64,000 nt of DNA from Onthophagus taurus (lineage: Eukaryota > Arthropoda > Insecta > Coleoptera > Scarabaeidae). This document shows positions 27,046 to 35,015 of this stretch, piece after piece. Made by a program: the position numbers and the translations under genes. The DNA lies in NCBI RefSeq assembly GCF_036711975.1, contig NC_091976.1, positions 11,718,001 through 11,782,000 on the forward strand. Direction: 5' to 3'. Within the stretch, counting starts at the first letter, position 1, and each line of letters begins with the position of its first letter. The notes beneath the pieces were generated by a model. It made no database searches. It saw only the letters and a program-made list of their open reading frames with translations, and was not told where the DNA came from.

Positions 27046-27963
27046 ATGAATTTGTTAGAACCTAATCGTAACAGTTATCGTTTGACAGGCAAACGAATTG
27101 GTCGAGGATTTTTTAACAAGTTGATAGATAAACTTCCGATAGAACTTCATTTGCCAGGATATAATTTTTGTGGACCGGGTACCAAGTTGGAAAAGAGATT
27201 ATCGAGAGGAGATCGAGGCGTGAATCCATTAGACGAAGCGTGTAAGAAACACGATATAGCATATACGGTCAGTTCAAATTTAAAATTTAGACACGACGCA
27301 GACAGAGCATTATATAAAGCAGCGAAAGAACGAATACGAAATAAAGAGTCTACTCTTGGAGAAAAAGTGGCATCGTCCGCAGTTGCCGCCTTAATGAAAG
27401 CAAAAGTAGCCGTCGGTATGGGCGTAGGTAGAAAAAGAAATCGTACGGGTCGACGACCTTTAAAAAAAGTCCGAACGCGTGTAAAGCGTGGTGGAGCTAT
27501 ATCTTTTGTAGATGCACTTCGATTCGCTCGCAACGCAATATCGAGATCAGGTGCTAAGAATTTGTTGACAAACGTTAAAGCGGCGTACGGAGCTTTGAAA
27601 AAGATAAGAAAAAGAATTTCCGAACCTAGAGGTCGAGTTATTCGAATTCCGAAAACGGGAGGATTTTTACCTTTAATTCCCCTGTTCGCAGCTTTAGGTG
27701 CCCTAGGTAGTATCGGCGGTGGTGCTGCCGCTATTGCAAGAACTATAAACAACGCGAAAACAGCTAGAGAGCAATTAGATGAAGAACGAAGACATAACAA
27801 GGCTATGGAAGCAAAGGCCGTAGGTAGCGGATTTTATATAAAACCATATAAGAAAGGTTGCGGTTTGTTTATTGAAGGAAAGGGGAATAATGTTGGCGGC
27901 ACAGGTTACTTCAATAAGCCCTATAAGAAAGGTTGCGGTATAACCACTAGTTCAAAAAACTAG
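27046..27963 (+). CDS. PLA2-domain virion protein with basic core and pX-like hydrophobic tail (305 aa)
   Basis: An N-terminal phospholipase A2 domain of the parvovirus VP1 type spans about residues 28-90. It has a calcium-loop-like segment (YNFCGPGTK) and the catalytic His-Asp pair in ACKKHDIAY. In parvoviruses this enzyme opens the endosomal membrane during entry, and a like role is inferred here. A strongly basic stretch follows (about 120-150, KRNRTGRRPLKKVRTRVKR), then a hydrophobic Gly/Ala segment (about 205-230) resembling the adenovirus core peptide pX. Two copies of KPYKKGCG lie near the C terminus. Several Gly-Gly sites might be cut by the neighbouring protease, a possibility I infer only. 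The gene ends ...TCA AAA AAC TAG, a slippery site next to the stop, with the protease frame continuing in -1. Element 2 lacks two T of a five-T run and is broken. Confidence 0.85.
   Translation: MNLLEPNRNSYRLTGKRIGRGFFNKLIDKLPIELHLPGYNFCGPGTKLEKRLSRGDRGVNPLDEACKKHDIAYTVSSNLKFRHDADRALYKAAKERIRNKESTLGEKVASSAVAALMKAKVAVGMGVGRKRNRTGRRPLKKVRTRVKRGGAISFVDALRFARNAISRSGAKNLLTNVKAAYGALKKIRKRISEPRGRVIRIPKTGGFLPLIPLFAALGALGSIGGGAAAIARTINNAKTAREQLDEERRHNKAMEAKAVGSGFYIKPYKKGCGLFIEGKGNNVGGTGYFNKPYKKGCGITTSSKN
27954..27960 (+). promoter_or_regulatory. Candidate -1 ribosomal frameshift site A_AAA_AAC
   Basis: The heptamer is in the correct phase of the PLA2 frame (TCA AAA AAC) and is followed at once by TAG (27961). 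A -1 slip leads directly into the protease frame, which has no ATG between its upstream stop (27948-27950) and the protease core. A possible downstream stem-loop lies at 27973-27998 (CTCG/CGAG with an inner GCGTT/AACGT stem), 12 nt after the site. The whole arrangement is unchanged in element 2 (49974-49980). Confidence 0.6.
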
Positions 27964-28340
27964 TTCGAATACCTCGTCGTGCGTTAACTAACGTCGAGTT
28001 GGAAAAGTTTGCGAAAGTACTAAAAATTCCACATTTTCGGGGTATATTTATGAGAGACAATCTCCCGAGTAAGATTAAAAAGAAGGAAAGAGGTATTGTT
28101 AACTTGGATAACTTGAAAGGACGAGGGACTCATTGGGTCGCCTATAAGAAAGACGACAAGGACATATACTATTTCGACAGTTACGGTGATTTAAGACCGC
28201 CATTAGAAATTGAACAATATTTGCTGTCAGACGGTAGGGGTGGTCAAGTAAAGTATAATTACTGTCGATATCAAAGAGAAATAGATCAAAATTGCGGACA
28301 GTTGTGTCTGAAGTTTCTAAGTAATAAAAGAACCTATTAG
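27960..28340 (+). CDS. PRO: Adenain-type cysteine protease, probably made by -1 frameshift
   Basis: Polinton/adenovirus maturation protease (C5 type), which cuts virion precursor proteins at Gly-rich sites. Catalytic residues by family pattern are His in GTHW (near 28131), Asp in YFDSYG (near 28176) and Cys in the QNCGQLC motif (near 28295), with Gln/Asn before the Cys for the oxyanion hole. The typical N-terminal region (ALTNVELEKF then IPHFRGIFMRD) is coded upstream of any ATG, the first in-frame ATG falling inside the conserved part. The coordinates therefore begin at the proposed frameshift, giving about 126 residues after the slip and a fusion of about 431 aa with the PLA2 protein. Non-AUG initiation or splicing are alternatives. 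The TTG at 27999 is unlikely as a eukaryotic start. Confidence 0.8.
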   Translation, partial: LVRIPRRALTNVELEKFAKVLKIPHFRGIFMRDNLPSKIKKKERGIVNLDNLKGRGTHWVAYKKDDKDIYYFDSYGDLRPPLEIEQYLLSDGRGGQVKYNYCRYQREIDQNCGQLCLKFLSNKRTY

Positions 28341-29013
28341 AGTCTAGAGACGTTTAGACGTTCAGAAGTAATGGAGAAAGAAGCAATACACACGACATAT
28401 ACATTTACGTTGACTGGAAAGTCATCTGAATTGACTTGTAATTTTAATCCTCCGATCTATTTGAACGAATTTGGTAGTTACGAGTTGGCTCTTTTGAATT
28501 TCGAAACGTTTAATAGTTTAGCAAACGTTAATAAAAACAACAACGTAATCCAATACGAAGATAAGACAGGACATTTTAAAAACAATATAATAGTACCTGT
28601 TGGAACGTACGATATTGATGATATTGCCGAGTTCGTGAATGAACAGCTAGACAAAAGACACGCTAAAAGTGTCGTAATAAGGATTAAGGGGAATAATAAC
28701 ACACAACATTCTTTAATAAAAAGTACCCGTCGAATTAATTTTGCATGCGATAATTCTATAGGGCCGTTACTTGGCTTCAAGCCTCAAATATTACCTAGAG
28801 ATACGGAAGTGGAATCCGATTTCGTAGTAAACATAAATAAAACGAACGCCTTACAAATTTATTGTAATTTAGTGACGGGATCGTATAATAACGGAGTTCC
28901 CGTGCACGTTTTATATCATTTTTTCCCAAACGTTCCGGCAGGTTTTAAAATAATCGAATCACCACAACTACCTATTTATTTACCGGTTTTAACGAACGTG
29001 ATTAGTAGCTTAA

Positions 29014-31274
29014 CACTCCACCGCACGCGCCCCTTTTTCATACAACAAAACACGCATGTACTACAATAGTAGAACATTCGCGTCTTATTAGAATCTTTAT
29101 TTATTTTCCATTTCTGATAATAAAAAGTATTAGATATACTTATAACAACTTTATTTATAGAAATCAAAAGAAAATAAGGTATAGTATGGAGTAAAATAAA
29201 ATATATCTTCTAGTTAATCTTCTTCGTTGCACTTTGGACAAATATGACGAAGGTGCGCAGGACAAACCCATTTTCCGCATTTGCTGCAATGTTTCCTTGT
29301 ACTCTTATTCTTTTGTCTCCCACAATAGAAACATTTTCCAACTGTACTTGTATTTGATTGAATTTCTGCAAGTATTTCAGGTTCAATGTTTAGCAGCTTT
29401 CTTATGCGTTCTTTGATATTAGTAGCTATATTGTCACTTTCCAGCCTCTTCCTTAAAAGTGGAGTAATTAGTTCGTAACCAATGGTTTGTAAGTACGATT
29501 TTCTATCAATTTTGTTCATGCTTTTAGTTTTATATATGCACATGCCGTTAATTGCTGCTATATTAAGCAAATTGAAAAAAATTGTTAAAGGCCAACGTCT
29601 CGAATTTCGTGAGACGTCATAGTGACTGCACATTTTATCTAACATATCGACACCGTACTTTGTATTGTTATAGTCGGTAATAATTTCTGGTTTTTTTAGA
29701 TCTCCTGTGTCATTATCAATTGCACAGTCATGGTGCATAGTCGACAAAAGTAATACCACCCTTTTACGTTTTGGTACATATGACACAAGAGTACACATTT
29801 TATGAAAACCAAATAGGGAACTATAAACTTCTCTGTGTGTAGCATTTATAAATTGTGGGGGGATATCTGGTTTATTTTTGCGTAGTGTACCAATTATAGT
29901 GGTTTTCATCTGTAGCAAATCAATCGCCAACGGAACACTGGTGAACCAGTTATCCATACTTACATTTCTGCCAGTTCCCGTTATATGCGCAATCATTCTC
30001 ATAACTAAGTCATAGTTTTTCCAGGAGGTGGAATGTGGACCAGCTGGCTGTTTACCACAATAGATTTCTAGATTACAAGTATAAATACTTTTACAGTCAA
30101 CAAGCGCAAAAATTTTGATGCCATATTTTGCTGGTTTACTAGGTATGTATGTTCTGAATGGACAATTTCCCCTAAATGCAATAAGTTGTTCATCTAAAGT
30201 TAGATATTGTGAAGGAATAAACATACTTTTAAACTTTAAAACAAACATTTCAAAAATTTCGCGAATTGCTGCCAAATTATCAGTCTTCTTTCTTTCATTT
30301 CTATCTATTATGTTATCGAACCTGAGACAACGCATCAAAAACCGAAAACGATTAATTCCCATTGTCAAATATATAGCTTCAACCCCCAATCCTTTTGAAT
30401 TATCCCACATTTGCAAAATATTTTGTCTTCCAGATTGTAATAAACCAGCAAGGTATAAAATACCAATTAAACCTAATACTTCTTCATTATTTGTCAGTTT
30501 TGCATCCCGTGCCCGACTATATTTATCCTTTACTTCGTTAATGTATATGTTAGTGTACTTCACAATAAGAGTTATAATTTCCTCATCTAAAAAGCATCTT
30601 AGTGTTTCCAACTCCGTTTTACAATTTTTTGCACTACTTTGAGGGCCAGGTACTCGAATCTTAACAATATTATGTGATCGCGTTCGCGAATTAACTGGGC
30701 AGTTTTTGTTCCACCTAGTAATTTTGTTTTTCCCATAGAAATAGTTTTGATTTGGTTGTTCTTCATTTTCTTCATCGAAATCCTCTCCTTCCTCTTCCTC
30801 CTCTTCTTCTTCCTCTTCAGATGTATGATGATTCTCAATTACGTCGTTTTCGTTCTCGTCTGGCCATTGTTCTTCATCGGAATCACCTTGATCAATAGAC
30901 AATTCCTCATTTGATTCTTCAAACCAAGCCATAACCTGTCTTTCAAAATTAGGATCTGTAGCCCTAACAGTTTTTCGGTTTGACATGATCATCTAAAAAT
31001 GTAACATAACGAAAAACCCATAAATAACGCTTAAATTGCATACTTACGCGGTAACAGAATTAGTTACGGGAGAACACGCGTGCTCTACAATCGTAGAAAT
31101 AACAAAAAAACTCGACGATACACTAGCAACCGCGTTTGAAAACCAACTAAATACGTTAAGGGTGTCATTTTAGAGGAATACACGAAAACAGGCAACTTCT
31201 CTTACATGAATGTTGTAAATATTGCGTAACTAAATTCTGCAGTCTACAATAGTAGACGCGCGTGCGGTGGAGTG
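29014..31274 (-). mobile_element. piggyBac transposon, complete
   Basis: The 2261-bp element has perfect 17-bp terminal inverted repeats (CACTCCACCGCACGCGC at 29014-29030, its complement at 31258-31274) and a TTAA duplication on both sides. Subterminal palindromes CTACAATAGTAG occur at 29061-29072 and 31244-31255, with a variant CTACAATCGTAG at 31085-31096. These are candidate transposase contact sites. Element 2 gives the unoccupied site. Clean ends and an open transposase gene suggest a recent insertion. Confidence 0.97.
29214..30992 (-). CDS. piggyBac transposase (592 aa), apparently intact
   Basis: DDE transposase of the piggyBac family, which cuts and pastes at TTAA without leaving a footprint. 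Layout: an acidic disordered N terminus (a run of Glu at about 58-70), then the catalytic domain with the three family aspartates at D267 (YLTLDEQL), D347 (VSMDNWFTS) and D449 (YGVDMLDKM). The C-terminal cysteine-rich zinc domain follows (CFYCGRQ ... CSKCGKWVCPAH ... CPKC). The length matches the family. The ATG at 30992 sits right after a candidate acceptor (TTTTTAG). With a GTAAGT donor at 31047 this would be a 55-nt intron in the 5' leader. A second Met lies two codons in. There is no stop or frameshift, so it may be active. Confidence 0.95.
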   Translation of the reverse strand: MIMSNRKTVRATDPNFERQVMAWFEESNEELSIDQGDSDEEQWPDENENDVIENHHTSEEEEEEEEEEGEDFDEENEEQPNQNYFYGKNKITRWNKNCPVNSRTRSHNIVKIRVPGPQSSAKNCKTELETLRCFLDEEIITLIVKYTNIYINEVKDKYSRARDAKLTNNEEVLGLIGILYLAGLLQSGRQNILQMWDNSKGLGVEAIYLTMGINRFRFLMRCLRFDNIIDRNERKKTDNLAAIREIFEMFVLKFKSMFIPSQYLTLDEQLIAFRGNCPFRTYIPSKPAKYGIKIFALVDCKSIYTCNLEIYCGKQPAGPHSTSWKNYDLVMRMIAHITGTGRNVSMDNWFTSVPLAIDLLQMKTTIIGTLRKNKPDIPPQFINATHREVYSSLFGFHKMCTLVSYVPKRKRVVLLLSTMHHDCAIDNDTGDLKKPEIITDYNNTKYGVDMLDKMCSHYDVSRNSRRWPLTIFFNLLNIAAINGMCIYKTKSMNKIDRKSYLQTIGYELITPLLRKRLESDNIATNIKERIRKLLNIEPEILAEIQSNTSTVGKCFYCGRQKNKSTRKHCSKCGKWVCPAHLRHICPKCNEED

Positions 31275-31390
31275 TTAACAGTACGTATACTTGATCAGGA
31301 CGGAAACTTGGTAGACTTCAGAGAAGAAGAAATAACAGTGAGAGTTCACCTAAGATCGATAAATTGAATTATTTAAATTTGACTAACGTT

Positions 31391-31582
31391 ATGACAGTGT
31401 TATATCAAAACAAAAGAATGCGGTGGTCAAGAAGAGACAGAGCGAGAAAATTGTTTAATGGAGAAAACTATAAAGCGCGCGTCATCAGTCAACGTAGCGG
31501 CAGTAGAAGACGATCCATTCATCGATTATCACCAGTCAATCGAAGGTATTTAGTTCAGTTAGGATACGAAGTGTTAAAGTAA
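31391..31582 (+). CDS. Small basic protein F (63 aa), overlapping the MCP start
   Basis: Short, very basic product (QNKRMRWSRRDRARKLF, later GSRRRSIHR). It might be a core or DNA-condensing peptide like the small basic core proteins of adenoviruses, but that is inference from composition. The ATG at 31391 is the first in frame. Its stop overlaps the MCP start as TAATG (31580-31584), an arrangement used for termination-reinitiation in some eukaryotic viruses and retrotransposons. In element 2 a one-base difference near codon 23 shifts the frame. Confidence 0.55.
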   Translation: MTVLYQNKRMRWSRRDRARKLFNGENYKARVISQRSGSRRRSIHRLSPVNRRYLVQLGYEVLK

Positions 31583-32841
31583 TGGACATTTTAAAAGTAA
31601 CGGATAAGATAAAAACAGATCACTCTATCGTAAGTTATGAATTCCATTCGCATCAACCGTTTGGATCGACCACGTTCGATAACAATGACGAAATTAGAAT
31701 TTCAATTCCGGAAATAGATAATTATACTTTACCGAGCGAGAGTTATCTATACGTCGAGGGTAGCGTTCGTAAGTTAGCCGCGGACGGAAGTATAACAAAA
31801 GATGCCAGCGCAACGGGGCAATTGGTTAACAATCCCGTTGCATTTATGTTTAGCGATATTCGATATCTTATTAACGGAGTACATGTTGATGGTGTGCGGA
31901 ACGTCGGTATAAGCTCATGCATGAAGGGTTATTTCTCATCTACACAGAACGAGGTGGTGAAATTAGCGAACGCCGGTTGGCACATAAAACCTTGGAAAGA
32001 TGATATAGCGGGTGTTTCAAAGGCTTTAGATAAAAATGGAAATTTCGGTCTTAGCGTTCCGCTAAAATCGTTGCTAGGATTCGCAGAAGATTTCAGAAAG
32101 ATCATGATGAACGTTCGACAGGAACTTGTGCTAATTCGCGGACACGATGATACGGACGTCATCTTTCAACCAGCAGCCGCTCCGAACGACGAAAAATTGA
32201 AATTGATCATTAATAAAATTATATGGAGAGTTCCTCACGTGGCGGTGGGATTACGCGAACAGTTGGCATTAACAAAACTATCAGAAAGAAACGTAGACAT
32301 TCACGTTCCTTTTCGATCGTGGGAAATACACGAGTACCCTCAATTACCTCAAACTACGAAGCAATCTTGGGCCGTCAAAACTGCTCCACAATTGGAAACG
32401 CCTAGATTTATAATCATCGGATTTCAAACAAATCGAAAGGGTATATTTAAAGGAAACATGGCATTATTTGATAATATAAACTTATCGAACGTAACGGTTT
32501 TCTTGAATGGAGAACGTTTTCCGTACGATAATTTGAATGTGGATTTTGATAACAATCACTATGCGATTTTGTATGATATGTATTCAAGATTTCAGCAAGC
32601 ATACTACTATCAAGAAAGCGAACCTTTGTTTTCACCGGAAGAATTTAAAACTTACGCGCCGTTAATTGGAATCGATTGCACGTATCAACAGGAAGCAATA
32701 CATAAAAGCGGAGTAGAAATAAAAATCGAGTATTCAACGAAAAATCCAATTCCGGAAGGTACGACAGCTTACGCATTAATTCTGCATGACAGAGCATTTG
32801 TGTATTCGCCTCTTACGAAAATGGTTAAGCAATTAATATAG
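31582..32841 (+). CDS. MCP: Double-jelly-roll major capsid protein (419 aa)
   Basis: Polinton/adintovirus hexon-like capsid protein, expected to form trimers that tile an icosahedral shell. Typical features are the N-terminal beta-rich segment (SIVSYEFHSHQPFG), the FxDIRYLINGV stretch near residue 90-100 and a C-terminal strand pattern (IEYSTKNPIPEGTTAYALILHDR) shared by this family. The start is the ATG inside TAATG. It lies directly after F and before gene H. The copy in element 2 is the same length and differs at about ten residues (for example MFSDI versus MVSHI), so both are open. The family call rests on context and fold-like pattern. Confidence 0.85.
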   Translation: MDILKVTDKIKTDHSIVSYEFHSHQPFGSTTFDNNDEIRISIPEIDNYTLPSESYLYVEGSVRKLAADGSITKDASATGQLVNNPVAFMFSDIRYLINGVHVDGVRNVGISSCMKGYFSSTQNEVVKLANAGWHIKPWKDDIAGVSKALDKNGNFGLSVPLKSLLGFAEDFRKIMMNVRQELVLIRGHDDTDVIFQPAAAPNDEKLKLIINKIIWRVPHVAVGLREQLALTKLSERNVDIHVPFRSWEIHEYPQLPQTTKQSWAVKTAPQLETPRFIIIGFQTNRKGIFKGNMALFDNINLSNVTVFLNGERFPYDNLNVDFDNNHYAILYDMYSRFQQAYYYQESEPLFSPEEFKTYAPLIGIDCTYQQEAIHKSGVEIKIEYSTKNPIPEGTTAYALILHDRAFVYSPLTKMVKQLI

Positions 32842-32914
32842 TGGTACTGTTGAAGCAACGTCATTTAGTGTATCTCTAAACATCGAAGGAAACGTTTGCA
32901 TATAGTGGTATATT

Positions 32915-33394
32915 ATGGATATTATGGTTTTTCAAAGGGATTTTATTATTTTGGACATTCAAGGTTTCACGATAAACGATGAAGAATTTATCCCAAAGGA
33001 ACTGGCTTCTTACGACAGTAATCATTGTATAAGTCATTACGTGTTTCAACCTAGTCGAAGCTTTTCTTCACTATCTACCAAATTTCGCAATACGGCGAAT
33101 TGGTTAATGAGTCATCATCATTGTATTGATTGGAACGACGGGTTTGTTCCTGCGTCTCGTTTCGATGAGATCGTTTATTATTTGTGTCGTTCGACAAAAG
33201 TAGCGTACGTAAAAGGACGTGAGAAAGCTACATTTTTAAGAAGAATTTTAACAATACCGGTAAAAGAATTGCCGGAAAATGAATGCAAATTGGAGGTTGG
33301 TGCGCCGATGTGTCCCTATCATAAAAAGAGACCAAGTATGTGCTCCTTATCGAATGTTTTTTATTTATTTTCATACGTATTCAGACATCTATAA
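32915..33394 (+). CDS. Unknown Polinton-linked protein H (159 aa)
   Basis: Starts MDIMVFQRDFIILDIQGF. The pattern ILDIQGF ... IPKELASYD ... HHCIDWNDG ... YVKGREKATFLRRI ... CPYHKKRPSMC recalls a group of uncharacterised invertebrate proteins that I associate with such elements. The acidic residue in the first strand and the overall order would suit a degenerate RNase H-like nuclease fold, but the active-site acids are not convincingly complete, so no function is assigned. The C-terminal Cys/His residues could bind a metal. An ATG four codons in is an alternative start. Element 2 has a stop codon after residue 100. Confidence 0.6.
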   Translation: MDIMVFQRDFIILDIQGFTINDEEFIPKELASYDSNHCISHYVFQPSRSFSSLSTKFRNTANWLMSHHHCIDWNDGFVPASRFDEIVYYLCRSTKVAYVKGREKATFLRRILTIPVKELPENECKLEVGAPMCPYHKKRPSMCSLSNVFYLFSYVFRHL

Positions 33395-33450
33395 CTATAT
33401 GTAAACGAATTGAGAAAGGCAGACGGGTAGTAGCGGTAGAGCAGTTCAAG

Positions 33451-33783
33451 ATGGAACGTCTTTGGCGGTTAGTTACCAGATTGGGACTTTCAACTTTTAT
33501 AATTAATAAAGTGTGGGATATTATGGAAAGATACGAATCTGATTTATCTTTTGCGAATATTAAAAACTACGAATTATGTTATTTACCAATCGATTATTAT
33601 ATCAATAAAGTAAAGCCATTAGATTTGGCGGCGGTTTGGTTTAAATTACCGTTGAAGTATAGAAACGATGAGCGATTACAAAGCAAGCTGCCCTGTTTTG
33701 AACATTATAATTTGCCTCATTGGGAAACGCATATTGATGGTCCACCATCGGCAAGAAAGGATTGTTCTTTATGTATGGTTTAG
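33451..33783 (+). CDS. Unknown protein I (110 aa)
   Basis: The open frame begins upstream without an ATG and overlaps the end of gene H, and the first ATG is at 33451 (MERLWRLVTR). The product is rich in aromatic and basic residues and ends with a Cys pair (KDCSLCMV; KDCSLCKV in element 2). Element 2 has the same frame with few changes although gene H is broken there. No domain was recognised. It is the last gene before the AATAAA at 33826, so it probably ends the virion gene unit. Confidence 0.5.
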   Translation: MERLWRLVTRLGLSTFIINKVWDIMERYESDLSFANIKNYELCYLPIDYYINKVKPLDLAAVWFKLPLKYRNDERLQSKLPCFEHYNLPHWETHIDGPPSARKDCSLCMV

Positions 33784-33825
33784 TATATAAACATTGTCAG
33801 TTATAGATTGTAAATTAATAATAAT

Positions 33826-33831
33826 AATAAA
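33826..33831 (+). terminator. Poly(A) signal at the end of the virion gene unit
   Basis: AATAAA 43 bp after gene I, followed by GT-rich sequence (TTGTAAAAAGTGTAAAAAGTTG) of the sort that completes animal poly(A) sites. It is conserved in element 2 (53577-53582). Confidence 0.6.
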
Positions 33832-33956
33832 AGATTGTAAAAAGTGTAAAAAGTTGTTTTAATTTAAAAGAAAAAATAGTTAATCTAAATGAATACATGG
33901 TATGTATACATTGGGTTGGGTTGGTATGATTTGGGTTGTACATTGAAAAAGTATTA

Positions 33957-34260
33957 AATTGGAAGAAAAAAAGGAAGAAAGAAAGGGGAAAAAAGGAAGA
34001 AAAAAAAAAAAAGAAAAAAAAAAGAAAAAAAAAAGAAAAGGATTGTTTATTGAAGCTCCTCCTATGCTCCTCCCATGCTCCTCCTCAGGCTCCTCCCAAA
34101 GTGGAGATGGAAGAGTGGGGATGGGAGTGGGGGAAATCTAAAATTCCCCCCCCCCGGTTGCCAGGAAAGTAGAGCCAGAAAAAAAGTACCCCCACTCTAA
34201 CTCCGCCCATTCCCCACTCCTCCCCCTTGTCACGCCCCACCCCACGCCCCCCTTCATTAC
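33957..34260 (+). promoter_or_regulatory. Purine tract and C-rich upstream promoter region
   Basis: About 80 bp of almost pure A/G on this strand (33960-34040), then four near repeats of GCTCCTCCYAT/CA (34052-34098), then G-runs (GTGGGGATGGGAGTGGGGG), a C-run, and C-rich boxes (CTCCGCCCATTCCCC, CACGCCCCACCCCACGCC). These resemble Sp1/KLF sites, and the G-rich and C-rich parts are partly complementary. The region lies just before the TATA box at 34266 and is largely kept in element 2. Translated frames in it are lysine/proline low-complexity and not credible genes. Confidence 0.55.
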
Positions 34261-34265
34261 TCTAC

Positions 34266-35015
34266 TATAAGAAGGCACCTCCCAGCCTTTGAAAATCACT
34301 TAAGTGTTTGTGTTCTTCAGTTTTTTGGTAAGTACAACCTTCTTTATTATCATGTTTATATAACGTTCATTTTCTCTCCATCACTACAGCTCTTTCTACA
34401 ACTTTCTCTTTTTTGGTGAGTAAAACTATATTTGTTTTGCATGTTTATATAATATTTAAAATTGTTTTTTCCACTCCTAGACATCCTTGCTCACTCAGCT
34501 TTCTCTTTTTTTGCTGTGTTTTATTTGGTAAGTAACCTTTTCTACTTCCATGTTTATATAATATATTCTTGCTTTATTTCATCATGACAGCTCGTTCTAC
34601 TTTGTTTTTGTGAGTACAACTTGTTTATTTGTTTGTTATGTTAAATTGATATTTTTTTCCCAATTCCTACAGGAGCTTACTGCTGATCAGTTCGATTAGA
34701 CCGATCAGTTTTTAACATCGTAATTTCAGCAACTTTTTTCTGGTAAGTATAGTCTCCTTTCTTGACATATATTGTTTTTAATCTTGTGTTTTTCATTCCT
34801 ATAGCTCCTTCTATTTTTTCAAGTTAACTTTTATTGGTAAGCATAACTTTATTTTTTCGAACGTTTTATCATTCATATCCTATCATTCAGCACTTTGTTG
34901 ACAAGCACCCTCTGCAGTTAGATTTTAACGTGCAACTGTATTTTTCATCAAGCGATGTAAGTATACATGTTTTTTTTATTAAAATAAAATTAATTAATTT
35001 TCTTTTCTTATCAAG
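34266..35015 (+). promoter_or_regulatory. TATA box and seven-intron untranslated leader of gene K, element 1
   Basis: TATAAG at 34266, with a likely start near 34298 (ATCACTTAAG). Then come seven GT-AG introns by consensus: 34328-34389, 34416-34480, 34528-34590, 34610-34672, 34743-34804, 34837-34890 and 34957-35015 (54-65 nt each). They are separated by exons of 19-70 nt, several of which share a CTCTTTCTAC...TTTTTTG pattern, and the introns share TATATAAT and CCTACAG-like ends. The last acceptor abuts the gene K ATG (TCAAG|ATG). Every donor and acceptor is matched in element 2 despite sequence change. Two exons have a second possible acceptor (34498, 34729). Confidence 0.75.

Larger units (their letters stand above)
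28371..31367 (+). pseudogene. Penton (minor capsid) gene, split by piggyBac
   Basis: The single-jelly-roll penton homologue of Polintons forms the vertices of the capsid. The 5' part (28371-29013) matches the intact 243-aa gene of element 2 almost exactly. The last 30 codons (31279-31367) lie beyond the nested transposon. The left part reads on into transposon sequence and stops at 29067-29069, so a product would lose its last conserved strand(s) and gain about 18 foreign residues. The insertion point is a TTAA in the penton sequence, present once in element 2 and twice here (29010-29013, 31275-31278). Removing the transposon and one TTAA would give back the element 2 arrangement. Confidence 0.9.

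Noticed and set aside
27147-27800. 217-codon open frame antisense to the PLA2 gene
   Set aside because: Shadow of the real gene. It lacks conserved features and is broken in element 2.
30115-30642. 175-codon open frame antisense to the transposase
   Set aside because: Opposite strand of a well-supported transposase, with no motif.
33936-34172. Lysine-rich open frames over the purine tract (also 53687-54035)
   Set aside because: Low-complexity translation of an A/G tract and C-rich promoter, differing between copies in length and frame.
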